Origin: Polymyxa betae
Taxonomy: Eukaryota > Endomyxa > Phytomyxea > Plasmodiophorida > Plasmodiophoridae
Assembly (NCBI GenBank): GCA_003693705.1
Contig: RBZT01000804.1
Span: 1-23,536 of the forward strand
Direction of reading: 5' to 3'
DNA: 23,536 nucleotides
The notes under the pieces are model-generated. The model did not search any database. It was not told the origin of the DNA and saw only the letters and a list, made by a program, of their open reading frames with translations. Both the position numbers and the translations under genes were made by a program. Below, one piece after another: positions 9,677 to 19,532 of this stretch (position 1 is the stretch's first letter; every line of letters begins with the position of its first letter).

Positions 9677-9913
9677 CCAGGTCTATCTCCCTTCGCCCAG
9701 CCAACCAAATTATGAAAGACAGCGATGAAGAGAGAGACGCCCCAAATCTCTCTTAAAGAAGACCCCAATGCCCCAAACAGGGCGGCGGACACCGGGCTGC
9801 GCTAATGTCTGATTTTTTTCTCAAATTTTTCATAAAAGTTTTCTGTTCGCTGTCTATAATCGAGTTGCCCCTTCCAGATAGCTTCATTTCCGCATTTCGC
9901 ATCTGGCGGGTGA
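9677..9913. promoter_or_regulatory. Upstream region of the E2F-like gene
   Basis: Promoter region of the minus-strand E2F-like gene by position. Short plus-strand ATG frames begin at 9711 and 9728 (the second reads MKRETPQISLKEDPNAPN and closes after 26 codons). These could be first exons of a divergent gene, but no phase-consistent splice to the frame at 9914 was found. No canonical E2F site was noticed. Confidence 0.3.
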
Positions 9914-10042
9914 GACCTGCTGGCGGTCAAAGCCTTCTATCTACATCTGAGCAACATATGGGCCATTGTCGGCGTCCCATTATTGATCTGCATGGCTAGC
10001 TCCATACACATTCAAATATGGGATGCTTCTGCCATTCTGTAA
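9914..10042 (+). CDS. Possible exon of a membrane protein
   Basis: A 42-codon frame between stops reads DLLAVKAFYLHLSNIWAIVG and continues with VPLLICMASSIHIQIWDAS, i.e. one probable transmembrane helix. A second protein-like stretch in another frame (about 10046-10138) includes FVAVMADEEWLFCGAG. A third, ending at 10429 after a TTACAG acceptor-like site, reads IRDGFLGFKTKTRM. They may be exons of one plus-strand membrane protein, intact or decayed, but I could not join them with in-phase GT-AG introns and do not recognise the family. Confidence 0.25.
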   Translation, partial: DLLAVKAFYLHLSNIWAIVGVPLLICMASSIHIQIWDASAIL

Positions 10043-10469
10043 TGTTCTCGCGGGATCGTATGTTCGTAGCAGTTATGGCCGACGAAGAATGGCTCTTTTG
10101 CGGTGCTGGAATCGTCACCACCGCAAACAAACTGTTTTAAATCGAAACTAATGACTTTCTATCTTGTAGAACGGTTGCTTTGAGCAATACATATTTTGAA
10201 TCTTATTCTACCTACAGAGCGAGTTTTCCATTTTTTATCTTTCGTTTTTTGTTCGTCTCTGTTACAGTATTCTGTGTGCTTTCACAAAATTAGAGATGGG
10301 TTTCTCGGTTTCAAGACGAAGACCAGGATGTTGCCCTCGGCGTCCTCGGAAGTAATCGAGATTTTCCGGGAGACCATACGGCCCGATTTCAACGTGACCG
10401 AGTTTTGTTTGATCTCAACTCTGTGTTAAAATACGGAATGTCGATGGGAATAATTTTCTTCAGTCGGCT

Positions 10470-10964
10470 TCAGCGAATATATTGATTCACAGCAGCCCTA
10501 AAACTCCGAGTCCGGATGGTCTCCACTCTCCAGAGGTCTGCGCCCTGTTTCTGGCTCCATCCTTCATGATTGCTGGCAATAAACTCATATTCCGTCTGGA
10601 ATAGTTTCACAAGAAAGTATTCTGCGAGAAGATTTCGTTCTGGATTAAGTTCACTGACATATTCTGCAATCAAGAATATTTTTCCATATTTTTGTACCAA
10701 CAGCAAAACATTGGCTGTTCTATTAATTCGGACATCGGATTGAATGAGGACTTCTCGAATGTGCACGTTGAACGCATTCCCGTGAAAGAAATTCGCTCTG
10801 GTTACGGCGCTTACCTGTCGAAGGCAAATTTCAACGGAGAACTTGTAACAGAACAACTGAACTTGAATGAGCGTTAAGGCCATGAATTGTGAATACGAAA
10901 GATGTTGGGAAACGGGAAAGGCTCTTGCTAATCTAGATGATATTCTTCTAAGAGTGATGTCCAT
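10470..10964 (-). CDS. Unrecognised 164-aa open frame
   Basis: An ATG-to-stop frame of 164 residues with no interruption, starting MDITLRRISSRLARAFPVSQ. It includes LIAEYVSELNPERNLLAEYF and ends RAAVNQYIR. No domain is recognised. The opposite strand is also open for much of this length (10692-10877 from an ATG, containing NEDFSNVHVERIPVKEI), so the coding strand is uncertain. No splice or promoter evidence was found. Confidence 0.3.
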   Translation of the reverse strand: MDITLRRISSRLARAFPVSQHLSYSQFMALTLIQVQLFCYKFSVEICLRQVSAVTRANFFHGNAFNVHIREVLIQSDVRINRTANVLLLVQKYGKIFLIAEYVSELNPERNLLAEYFLVKLFQTEYEFIASNHEGWSQKQGADLWRVETIRTRSFRAAVNQYIR

Positions 10965-11639
10965 ACTATCCGGGAGGTCAAGTTATCTTGTCATATTTTC
11001 AAAGGTCACATTCTATTAATACGTGATTGTCGTCCTATAGCCAAGTCAATATCATTCGCGTCTTATTTATTGGAGTATAATGACAGCATCCAGACAATTA
11101 TTATACTGTGAGCTGATGGGTGATGTTAACATCATTCTCGTTATAAGAATGAAAGTCATGGGCTATAGCCGCAGACACCTCATTGCATGACGGCGGATGC
11201 TACGAACATCTACTGCAAGCAAACTCGGCGATCACAGGAGATCTACACACGATCTGGGCCAGCTAATGGGTGTCACAGATGACCCACAATAGCATGAAGA
11301 AGCTGTCCATTCGTTGCTGCAGGAATTCGACTGTTCAACAGTACTTTAATTCAGACGCGATTGGCGGACACTTTAAACCCCATTGCTATGCCCCCGGGTT
11401 GGGAAGGTGCCGTACTACCCCCATTCTTCATCCAGCTGCCAAGACCAAGAGGTTGCGTTTTCAAGAGCCCGCGACCCCAAGTGGCCCTGTGAGATGATTA
11501 CCTTTGAAACGAAGCGATGAGCGGGAAGGAACACACGCGTTATGAAGATAGAAACAGGACAACAGGCCACGGAACTGTCAGATAACGATCACGATCAGGC
11601 ACCACGGGTACGCCGTGCTGGACTGTCAATTGTGTCCTC

Positions 11640-11658
11640 AGGGTTTAGGGTTTTGGGG
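11640..11658 (+). repeat. Interstitial telomere-like repeat
   Basis: AGGGTTTAGGGTTTTGGGG: one TTTAGGG unit flanked by a diverged unit on each side, in the same orientation as the other three tracts. Confidence 0.65.
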
Positions 11659-11806
11659 TTGTGGAGTGATACGACACTTCTCCCTCGCCGAATGAGATGT
11701 TGGCTGAGATTGGAGCCGAATCCAGTTGTCACGAACTACCTGCTGGTGATCGATGTTTGAAGGCGGTTTCCCGTAGAAGTCGTCAGCGAAATTAAGGATC
11801 GATTAA

Positions 11807-12174
11807 GCGAGGCCAATTTTCAAAGAAGTCTATCTAAGAAAAAGCCAAAAACTGATTGAGTCGGAATCTGATCTTCTGTAGTGTAAAGGTGGATAGATTG
11901 TCATGACCAAAGTAGTGAATGAACAACGATGTGGAAACGAGCCAGGCTTCGAGATCCAGCTCCAGTATTATATCTTTAGAGTCTTCCGCGATTATATTGT
12001 GCGCATCAACTCTCCTTTGCAACATTCAGAGAGCTCGAACTCGTTCAGGAAGGGTTAGTAGATGCCGACATGAATCTCAACTGGAGAGTGCTGCCATCAG
12101 CGAGGCGACTTTTCATATAAATCTATCAGAATAAAAGCCAAAATTGCACGCACTTCTGATTGGGTCTGAATCTG
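11807..12174 (+). repeat. Diverged direct repeat, two copies about 293 bp apart
   Basis: Copy 1 (11807-11873) and copy 2 (12100-12174) share in the same order GCGAGGC, TTTTCA, TCTATC, AAAAGCCAAAA, CTGATTG.GTC and GAATCTGA. Similarity fades on both sides, so this is not a simple tandem of the whole 293 bp. The origin is unknown. Confidence 0.55.
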
Positions 12175-12714
12175 AGGGGTACTTCATAAGTAGAATATTA
12201 TGTCCCGCGATGTAGAGCAGGACAAATTCTTCTTACCCGCAGTTTGTCCCGAGGAGATTCTTGATCATGCCGATGTTAAGTACCTGAATTGCTCGCCGGG
12301 CCTTTTAGAATGAAGACTTTTTGGAACTGGCAAAAACATTGGCCTCAAGTTTCATCGAAGTAATTCTTTCTCAATATTCTACTATTCAATAATCTGTCGC
12401 CAATTGCGATTGTGAAATGCTCGAATTGTTTTGCAGATCAACCAGTTAATCGTCCAACTTCTAACGAATTGACGATATAAATTTCGTGGTGTCCTGTAAT
12501 TTTTTATCAAAGCCGCGAATAGTATAACCATAGACTCGGCCGGAATCGAACTTGGACTTTGCGATTTGCCTGATCAATTGGCTATCACTGATTCGTTTTG
12601 CAAAGCTATAGAATTGGAATTCAAAGAGGGTTTTTCCGAAGAACCGCAAAACGCTTCTAAGCTGAAAACTGGTAAGGAGATGCCTTGACACTATAAAAGC
12701 GGATTTCTGCAAAA

Positions 12715-13119
12715 ATGTTCCGGACATCTGCAAAATTGTTCCAAAACAAACACAAAAGCAAGTGTAGCAACGTATGGGAGCGACTCGAAAGGAAATTTGG
12801 CCTTCGGTTTGACCTTTCGTTCGGCCTTCGGATTGGAATTGTGCGAGCACTTTTTTCCAGGCCATGTTATTGGCCTTCTGACCGCGATAACGGACCCTGT
12901 AGGTCCGTGGCGGCGTTCCCTCGACCCGCCTCACGATTTCTCAATTCAGATTCGAGGTTCTGGGGGGGTTGGCTTCAGAAGATGAACGTTGCTGTTTGCG
13001 CTTTCGTTGCAGCGATTGCGATCTTCTTCACCTTGCTGTATAGAATCCCGGCTGGTACTGTACGACCATTGCCTTACGTTTCAATTGCTGACGTGAATTC
13101 AATCAGAACTGCCAAATGA
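12715..13119 (+). CDS. Open frame with a membrane or signal-anchor segment
   Basis: 134 codons from an ATG at 12715. The first 89 residues are basic and unremarkable. A second ATG at 12982 begins MNVAVCAFVAAIAIFFTLLY, a strong signal-peptide or membrane-anchor helix, followed by RIPAGTVRPLPYVSIAD. The second ATG is the more natural start, giving a short 45-residue frame that could be the first exon of a secreted or membrane protein. No in-phase downstream exon was found, although GTAAGG occurs at 13136. A minus frame is open over part of it. Confidence 0.28.
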   Translation: MFRTSAKLFQNKHKSKCSNVWERLERKFGLRFDLSFGLRIGIVRALFSRPCYWPSDRDNGPCRSVAAFPRPASRFLNSDSRFWGGWLQKMNVAVCAFVAAIAIFFTLLYRIPAGTVRPLPYVSIADVNSIRTAK

Positions 13120-13839
13120 TCAAGATCAACCAGCCGGTAAGGGCTCTGTAGATCTGTGAAATGTTTTGCCTAATCATGCTGTAGCAGTGCTACAACAGCT
13201 CAATGAAGCCGATTTTCATCAGGAATTCGTTACCGCCGCTCATACTGTAGAGTGTAATGTTACCGCAGTCGTTTGATCTCCAACATTAACTGACAGAACG
13301 TGTAGATAATCACGTCGCACTGCCCCATCCGCCCCATGAGAGCCGGTTTGTGAGGAAAACGTCCTGCTTTTGCCTCGTTTGGTTGGTAATCCTCACCACG
13401 ATGTCATTGGCGGTTTTCGCCGATTACAATCAGCGTCACAAGAATGAAGGCAACTTCCTGTAAACTGAATATGGAATCTCTGCTCAACAAACATGCTCAA
13501 TGTTTGTTGATTTCCACTGTATATATAAATACATCATTTTTAGCAATCAGCTTTAAACAACATTGCCTGTGATGTTAGAGAGCTGTTGCTGCCAATTCAC
13601 GTATTAACAAGAAAAGTCATATTCTTGTAAGTTCAAGAAAGTAACAACTTCTCTCCGAAGAGAATTTTAGATTGATAGACTGTTGACAGATACCTAGACG
13701 ATAAACTACAGAAAAGATGCATCTTTGATTGGAATTGTTTCATTCGAAGAAGAAAACTGAACAATTTATAGATTACGAACATATATTAAGACAGAAAGAT
13801 TACAGAATCACTGTTACGTCAAGAAATTGTTATTTAGAC
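13120..13839. other. About 720 bp without a supported gene
   Basis: AT-rich in its second half. On the minus strand MGRMGQCDVIIYTFCQLMLE (about 13350-13270) is protein-like but short and bounded by stops. Nothing was recognised. Confidence 0.3.
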
Positions 13840-14245
13840 GCTTGAAGTTATGGCTATGAGCCTCGCGATACTTCTCTTCCAGCAGGTGCAGCAGATCGAG
13901 TTTCTGCAGTTTAGATTGTGGTACAGTACATAGTCGGGAAGTTCCCATCAGTATCAGCCTTCATCTTCTCGAAATTTCGATCGAGCTGCTGATGCCATGC
14001 GTACAGGACCGAGAGCTGGAAAGCGAACGCCGAGCTGCCCATAGCCTAGCGCAATAACAGAAACCCAGAATAAAGGTGCCAGATTGAACTATGGCAGACA
14101 GCGGGACATGTTGCTGCCCAGTACGACATGGTTAAGACGAGAGAAGCTCAGCGATCATCAGATGGCGTCAAAGGAGTTCAAAACTGCGCCACTGACGCAG
14201 TTTGTCACAGAGTCGCGCAGATTTCTTGCCGCGGCCTTCAGCCAT
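13840..14245 (-). CDS. Candidate small split gene, structure unresolved
   Basis: Three minus-strand stretches look like exons. An ATG at 14245 starts MAEGRGKKSARLCDKL. After acceptor-like CTAG at about 14044 a frame reads AMGSSAFAFQLSVLYAWHQQ and then LDRNFEKMK. After CTGCAG at about 13906 a frame reads KLDLLHLLEEKYREAHSHNF and closes with TGA at about 13840. A competing frame over the second stretch reads LAPLFWVSVIALGYGQLGV, a possible membrane helix. The phases do not join simply, so this is either a gene with sites I did not find or a decayed one. The family is unknown. Confidence 0.25.
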
Positions 14246-15876
14246 GACAGATAGAGAGAGAGACGATAGCGGATGGTGATGATGGCACGATCCGCATGGC
14301 ACGGAAGTCGGCGTGCCAGGGCATGAAGACTTCCGAATCCATTATTTCCTGTCTGACACAATACGAAACGCTCTAGATCAGACGTTCTGGTCTCCGGCCA
14401 TGCTCGAAGGGTTTCGGACCATTAGATATATCTGCCTTTTTGACTTATTGTATTTTACATTCCGTTTAAGTCCAAAATCTGTTATCATCAGCTTCGATTT
14501 CTTCGAGGCCGAAATATGAAATAAACCATTCCGGTTTCTGGCTGAAAGTGAACCTCGGATTCTCAAATAAGGTCAAAGCATCTTAAGAATATAAAGCCAT
14601 CAGTGACGATACAATCCGTTGATCGAACCGCGGGAAATCGCTATCTTGAACAGATTCGGTTTCGATCAGGTCGACAGCTGTCCTGCTGGATCTACAATGA
14701 GGTCACTTCCCACGAGAATAACTCGGATTGATGTTTTGAGATTATCACGAATTGTTGCTGGTAAGAAATAATCTTTTATTTTTCTCCATTTTTTTCAATG
14801 AAGGCATCAAATTGTTTTCACAATTTTGGTGAAATATTTTGCAAAGAAAGCCCGATAACTGTTTTTATCATTAATCTGATCAAAGATAGATGAGCTCGAC
14901 GTTTTCACACTTTCCGCAATGCTTTTTCGAGAATCGAGTTCGAGACTTCCCACTTCCTATCATCATTTGATTTTGACCGCATTCTGGTTTTTGATAAGCT
15001 GGAGATCTCTCACGCTCTATCATCATCTTTGAAAGGAAATTTGGGCCAATATGCCCGGAAGGTTCCGGCAGTCTGCCATATCACGTTTCTGAGATTGGTT
15101 TTAAAGCGATCAACACTCAGAGAATATTGTCGCTGTTGTTGGTCTTCTCACAGGGCGAGCACGACCGCGCGGTTTGCGAGCTCCGTTCAGAATAAACCCA
15201 GAGATGATGCTGATGGTGAGGATCTCGATCACCAGTCCAATCACATCGGAAATCTTGACGGTCGCCGCCATCCTCACATTCAGCTTTCGCTCCACTCACG
15301 GCGGTTCAGTACGGCCTGGTTCCATTTTTTGTTGACGTTAATGGACATTGGGCGGCCCGGTGAAGGAAGTATCACAGCGAAAGGTCCAGCGTGAGTGCTG
15401 ATGGGCGGCGGCGGTCAACTGAAGCGTTGACGAGATCGATTTCGACAGCAATTTCAACCTGAATTGGAAATTAGATCTGATGAAGCATGAAAGTTAGCGA
15501 TTTCAGAGGAAACCTTTTAAACAAAACAAATTCCAGAGGTCAACAATGAGTCAATGAGGTTCATGATTTCGCAGAGAATTTCTGAAAATCAAAGAAAGAT
15601 ACTTAAAAATTAAATGAAAATTCTCATAAGCAGATTTTGGGGAAAAAATTCAAAGCAAAAAGCTGAATGTTTGCAATTTTGAGAAATGTTGAGCCAAAAG
15701 ATATTTGGGCCTTCAGTCGTCGATTTCAGCTGGCTATAGTGAATCCGGAATCCTAGCGAATAACGCTCCGAACGGTCGAAGTCAATTCTCGGCTCGCCTC
15801 TGCATTCGTCTGGAAGTTCTTAACCCTGCTGGTTTCACCATTGTTATCAATGAACTCTACAAGAAGCATCTAATCG
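14246..15876. other. About 1.6 kb with only weak open frames
   Basis: Overlapping frames at 15029-15394 (plus, 121 codons) and 15295-15110 (minus, with MAATVKISDVIGLVIEILTI, a possible membrane helix) are open on opposite strands, and neither is recognised. The remainder is AT-rich with short frames only. Confidence 0.3.
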
Positions 15877-16506
15877 ATGTCATTAATCGCAAGCTGTATC
15901 AAATCAAGCCAAGATCGACTCATTTGCGAAAGCATTCACGAATTTGTCGACACTGCCGAAGTCGGCATCCCAAGACCTTTCAAACATCATCGTATAGAGA
16001 AGCGTTTCGTCGACCACGTCGTTAGGAATCTGAAAGAGATCGGGGACGGCATGCTAGACATGGAATCGGGCAGAACAATTTAAGCTGTGTCGAGATCGAA
16101 GTTGGCCGTTCCTATAGAAATTGCACTCCAATCTATGATACTCGAAAACGCTGACGAGACGATGGCTAGAAATTGCGAACTGTTTATTTCCGACATTTGT
16201 AGAACAACGACACTACCCATTGGAAGGTTCCAAACTCCGCAACGGTGAAGCGCCACGGAACTGTGGAACCTAATGTTGGAAAGTTCCAACAGTTCCTTCT
16301 CTTGAGTCACCTCAGGAGAGAATCCACAAGATTGTTAGCATGCTTTCGTAACTGAATCTCCGATTACGAAGACGTCAGAATCGTCTTCTGAGCGTCTTAA
16401 GCAATTGATATCAACGCTTAAGTCTCCTCAGCATCTTATGAAGTTGCAGATGCTCCGGGAGCAGCTAGGCGATCATATTCAGCTTCCATCGTCGGAGCCG
16501 GATTGA
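15877..16506 (+). pseudogene. 210-codon protein-like frame broken only by in-frame stops
   Basis: One plus frame reads as plausible protein from 15877 to a TGA at 16504-16506, with four internal stops (16081 TAA, 16246 TGA, 16303 TGA, 16336 TAG) and no apparent frame change. Stretches include HRIEKRFVDHVVRNLKEIG, IEIALQSMILENADETMARN and SERLKQLISTLKSPQHLMKL. Upstream, another frame is open from 15705 (INELYKKHLIDVINRKLYQ). I do not recognise the protein. It could be a dead gene, or short introns of length divisible by three could remove some stops. Confidence 0.35.
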
Positions 16507-16817
16507 TCCAGTATCAATTTGGTCGAGTTTTCTGCACCATGGCCAATGATTTAGGAGTGCTACGAATCGAACCCCAGGCTGCAATTGATACTGCGGAATG
16601 GGAGAGCACGGGCGATACTCAGTCTGTAGTCTCGTGTAATCCATGTTAGCGCAGTTTGTGCGGTTTCGGTCAGATCAGATATCTGTTAAGGGTGGGAATG
16701 TGTCAATGTATAGGATGAGAGGAAAATGATGATGCGACATTAACTTACCAATAGCAAAATTGAATATCGAGCAGTCAATCGCTTCAAACGCGCATTTTTT
16801 AGACTGGAATTCGGTGG
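16507..16817. other. Flank of the minus-strand LTR, no gene seen
   Basis: Non-coding by inspection. It lies beyond the 3' end of LTR copy B and would be the flanking target DNA if that LTR is intact. Confidence 0.3.
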
Positions 16818-17124
16818 TCGCAGAGTCAGGGATAGGCGTGGGGAGGCTGTGCTGATTCAGGTTAGGCGTGAGCTGGGAATGATGGAAGCATCAAGCAATT
16901 GATATTTCGTTCACAATGTAATTTCAAGTATGGTATCAAAATGACATGTCCTGGCACGCTTAAATACAGATAGCGGCAGCGGCGAGGCTGGCAAGGGGAC
17001 GATTACAGTGGAGCGTCGTGCGACGCTCCAGTAACTCCGTCGTCTTTTCACTTGGCCATTGTCGCATGTAGAGAACTGCGTGCGGTCTGTCTGAGGGCTG
17101 CGCCAAAGAGGGCTGCGCGAATCA
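16818..17124 (-). mobile_element. LTR of a retrotransposon (copy B), minus orientation
   Basis: On the minus strand it starts TGATTCGCGCAGCCC and aligns through about 300 nt with copy A (956-1245). It contains a 22-nt hairpin (17008-17029) with perfect 10-nt arms TGGAGCGTCG/CGACGCTCCA, a TATTTAAGCGTGCC box, CATACTTGAAATTAC, and CCAGCTCACGCC. Just upstream on the minus strand, CAGGGGAAGGA at about 17126-17136 looks like a polypurine tract, as expected before a 3' LTR, and polymerase debris lies further upstream on the same strand. Edges are approximate. Confidence 0.68.
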
Positions 17125-17145
17125 TCCTTCCCCTGTAGCTTTTGT

Positions 17146-17313
17146 TTACTTCCGGTCCTGGGCGCTCTGGGTTTGCTGCATGTACTCTTCGATTATATCT
17201 GATATCCATAAATCGCGACGAAGCTCGGCTGATGGTTCCATGATTTGTGTGCTGGGCAGTAGAGTAGCCTTCGAAATGCCACCAGATATTCCAGTTTTCT
17301 GCGGTGTAATCAT
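17146..17313 (-). CDS. 55-aa open frame just upstream of the 3' LTR
   Basis: An ATG-to-TAA frame reading MITPQKTGISGGISKATLLP and ending IIEEYMQQTQSAQDRK. It stops about 22 nt before the LTR on the minus strand, just ahead of the purine-rich tract, where the last codons of a retroelement polyprotein are expected. No domain is recognised, so it may be the remnant C-terminus or chance. Confidence 0.25.
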   Translation of the reverse strand: MITPQKTGISGGISKATLLPSTQIMEPSAELRRDLWISDIIEEYMQQTQSAQDRK

Positions 17314-17388
17314 GGGTCCTGTATCTTCGCGTTAGGGCTTAGGTAATTATCCGTGTCTTCTGTATTTAAGTTTATGGAGTGATAATAT

Positions 17389-17493
17389 AGCTCCCAAATC
17401 GAAATTGCGATCAGGGTGAGCAAATACAGGAGCGGTAGTGAATGGATTCTTGAGCTAATCGAAAGAGAGTTGCTCAGGCCCCAGTGGAAACGA
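17389..17493 (-). pseudogene. Ty3/gypsy polymerase fragment, start of RNase H
   Basis: One minus frame reads SFPLGPEQLSFD, a TAG, then LKNPFTTAPVFAHPDRNFDL. This matches the junction between reverse transcriptase and RNase H in Ty3/gypsy elements (pattern F.WG.EQ..AF..LK..LT.APVLA.PD...F.L). Upstream residues (LAPRIVCSNSVLESLLAPTQ) fit the preceding thumb segment loosely. The in-frame stop and missing RNase H and integrase show it is dead. It may belong to the element that owns LTR copy B, about 270 bp away on the same strand. Confidence 0.6.
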
Positions 17494-17849
17494 GGGCTTT
17501 TGTGTAGGAGCGAGTAAGCTCTCCAGGACAGAATTAGAGCAAACAATCCGCGGGGCCAACATAAACTCATCAAATGGCCCTGATGGTAGATCTAACGGAT
17601 TCATGAAACTGGCATCTGAAGACAGCGAAATCTCCGAGCTCATTTTGCAAGCCATGAATTACCAACTCTTCAAAGAACGAAATAACGGCAAACACTGAAT
17701 GCAACACGCATTGTGACACTACAGAACCGAGACCTGGAGAATACTGACCAATCCGTCTTCTGACAAATTTATTGAAATTTGCTCCATACATGATACAAAT
17801 ACGTATGCAAGAATCGTAGCAAAGAATCTTCCGAGTTGAAGAATAGACA

Positions 17850-18188
17850 TTTTAAGCTAACAGACAAGCGACCCTCCAATTTCACCACTGACGTCATATC
17901 CGCGAGGCCTCTCGAATCGTCCAGAACCAACAATGCGGTTTCCACATCCATTTTGAGAGATCTGTAAGTTGGGAGTGGAAGCAATAGAAAGCATTACAAT
18001 AAATAAAATATGTGAAATTACAGGCGAATAAGTTTCATCAAAATCAATTCCGGCAGCCTGCGAAAATCTTCTTGCGACATAGCTGGCCTTTTACTAACAA
18101 ACATCCCGTTTTCGTCAGATTATGGCCTTGAAGATCCATTTGCTAGAATGGGTCGCATTCCTTAGAGTAGTGCGACCAGATACCATGT
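17850..18188 (-). pseudogene. Ty1/copia reverse transcriptase fragment
   Basis: In order on the minus strand, with frame changes and stops between: TWYLVALL (18188-18165), SKWIFKAII (about 18147-18121), YVARRFSQAAGIDFDETYSP (from 18081), and MDVETA (17951-17934). These are the ordered signatures of the Ty1/copia polymerase N-terminal region (W.LV..P, KWVFK.K, KARLVA.G..Q..G.D...T..PV, MDV.TA). At least three frameshifts and several stops make it a dead copy. The catalytic YVDD region is not recognisable. It abuts the gypsy fragment, suggesting nested or recombined elements. Confidence 0.7.
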
Positions 18189-19532
18189 CTGGGTTTTAAA
18201 ATAACATTCTCGGTCAATTAGCTGAATGCCATCTGTCAGCACGGAGTGCGGCCTACATCGGATCGGTTCAGTGACGTCCGCGATCAGAGCTCAAGGATAA
18301 GTTTCGCCTTCAAGCTCGTCACCGCTTCAGGATCATTGTCTGCTCAATGAAATCGATGTCACCCATTACTCATTTTGCTGATTTTTCAATCAGGGATTCC
18401 ATTCAAAAAAGCCTCTCACAATCAACAACCGATGTGAGCAGAAAACGGGTCCGCTTGAAAAAGCCCGGACTGCATAAGGATATGGACTATTTGTTGAGCA
18501 TAATGTTGCTGATATTACAGACTACTACCCTATATACTTTTTAAAAAAAAGTATGGAATGTAGAATGCAACAAATGCCACATACATTATAGGACTTTTTT
18601 TGCTTTCGCATGTTATGTAAAGTACAGTCTCGCAAATTTAGTTTTTTTCAGATTCTTGAGGCGGTGAGTCAGATTTTTGAGGCGGTGAGCTAACGTATCG
18701 TCATGGCTCGGAAGAGGATATTGCAGGCTCATTTATCCCTGATGAACGCCAAAAGGCGAAGAAATCAGTGCCCCCCTGCTTAAGGGTACGATGATAGGAA
18801 TGATGATTTTCCAACTCACGCCTAGGTAGCTCGTATAGCTTGTCGCGTTCGGAAAGCGATTACGAAATCTATTGGCTTGCTGAGACAATATCGTATTTAC
18901 CATCGTTCGAATTTCACTTATTTTCCAATTTTTTTTTATAAAAATTTCACCATATTGAGAAGTTTTGGGGAGCTGCTAAACGTTATAGACGTTCACTTCG
19001 GGATTATTGGTTTTCTAGTTCGGTCCGCGTTTTGCCAGAAGCTATTTCATCAGTTTCGGTTATTCCGATTCGGCGATTTGCTCGGAGATGCTTCAGGCTG
19101 GTCTTTTGATTATGATACAAGCCTTATCAGCTATGAGTACGCATGTACATTGACGCATATCGATAGAAAAATTGGGAATTCTTATTGGTGAAAGACGCGG
19201 AAAGGACAGTAGGGCAATTCAAATGTCATCGGATTATTCGGCCTTGGTGGAATAGCGATGAATAAACAGCTTACACTGATCCAATTTCTATTTATTTAAT
19301 AGAAAATGTCTGTAATTCGGAGTGCAAATATCTGGCCGCACATTTACAACGAGTTTGCCATCGCAAATATCATTTGCAATGCGGATTACGTGCCTTTTGG
19401 AAATTCTCCCATGATTTCGAAGACCGAAATCTGCGCCACGGACATGTCACATGTAGGACATTTCCTTCCAGGCCTCGTCGCGTCTCGCTCCATTTCGAAT
19501 CTCTGAGCCTTTCGAAATAGGGCGCACTTACC
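18189..19532. other. About 1.3 kb with no firm gene
   Basis: There are plus-strand frames at 18347-18544 (65 codons, MKSMSPITHFADFSIRDS), 18877-19191 (104 codons, no ATG at its first codon) and 19306-19506 (66 codons, MSVIRSANIWPHIYNEFAIA). None is recognised. A 21-bp tandem duplication lies at 18649-18690. The left part may be upstream copia sequence. Confidence 0.3.
18649..18690 (+). repeat. 21-bp tandem duplication
   Basis: CAGATTCTTGAGGCGGTGAGT is directly followed by CAGATTTTTGAGGCGGTGAGC: 21-bp units with two differences. No function is evident. Confidence 0.7.

Larger units (their letters stand above)
10965..12714. other. About 1.75 kb with no supported gene
   Basis: Only short frames occur, none recognised. 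The longest is a minus frame at 12934-12461 that begins with GTG. The stretch holds a telomere-like tract at 11640-11658 and a diverged direct repeat of about 70 bp (11807-11873 and 12100-12174). Confidence 0.4.

Noticed and set aside
9366-9704. 112-codon minus frame overlapping the first E2F exons
   Set aside because: Wrong frame; it covers part of the E2F exons but does not encode the conserved winged-helix residues.
17003-17032. TA-CAGTGGAGCGTCG looking like a Tc1/mariner terminal repeat
   Set aside because: Similarity with the copy at 1055-1076 continues for more than 100 nt on both sides, so this is an internal hairpin of an LTR and not a transposon end.
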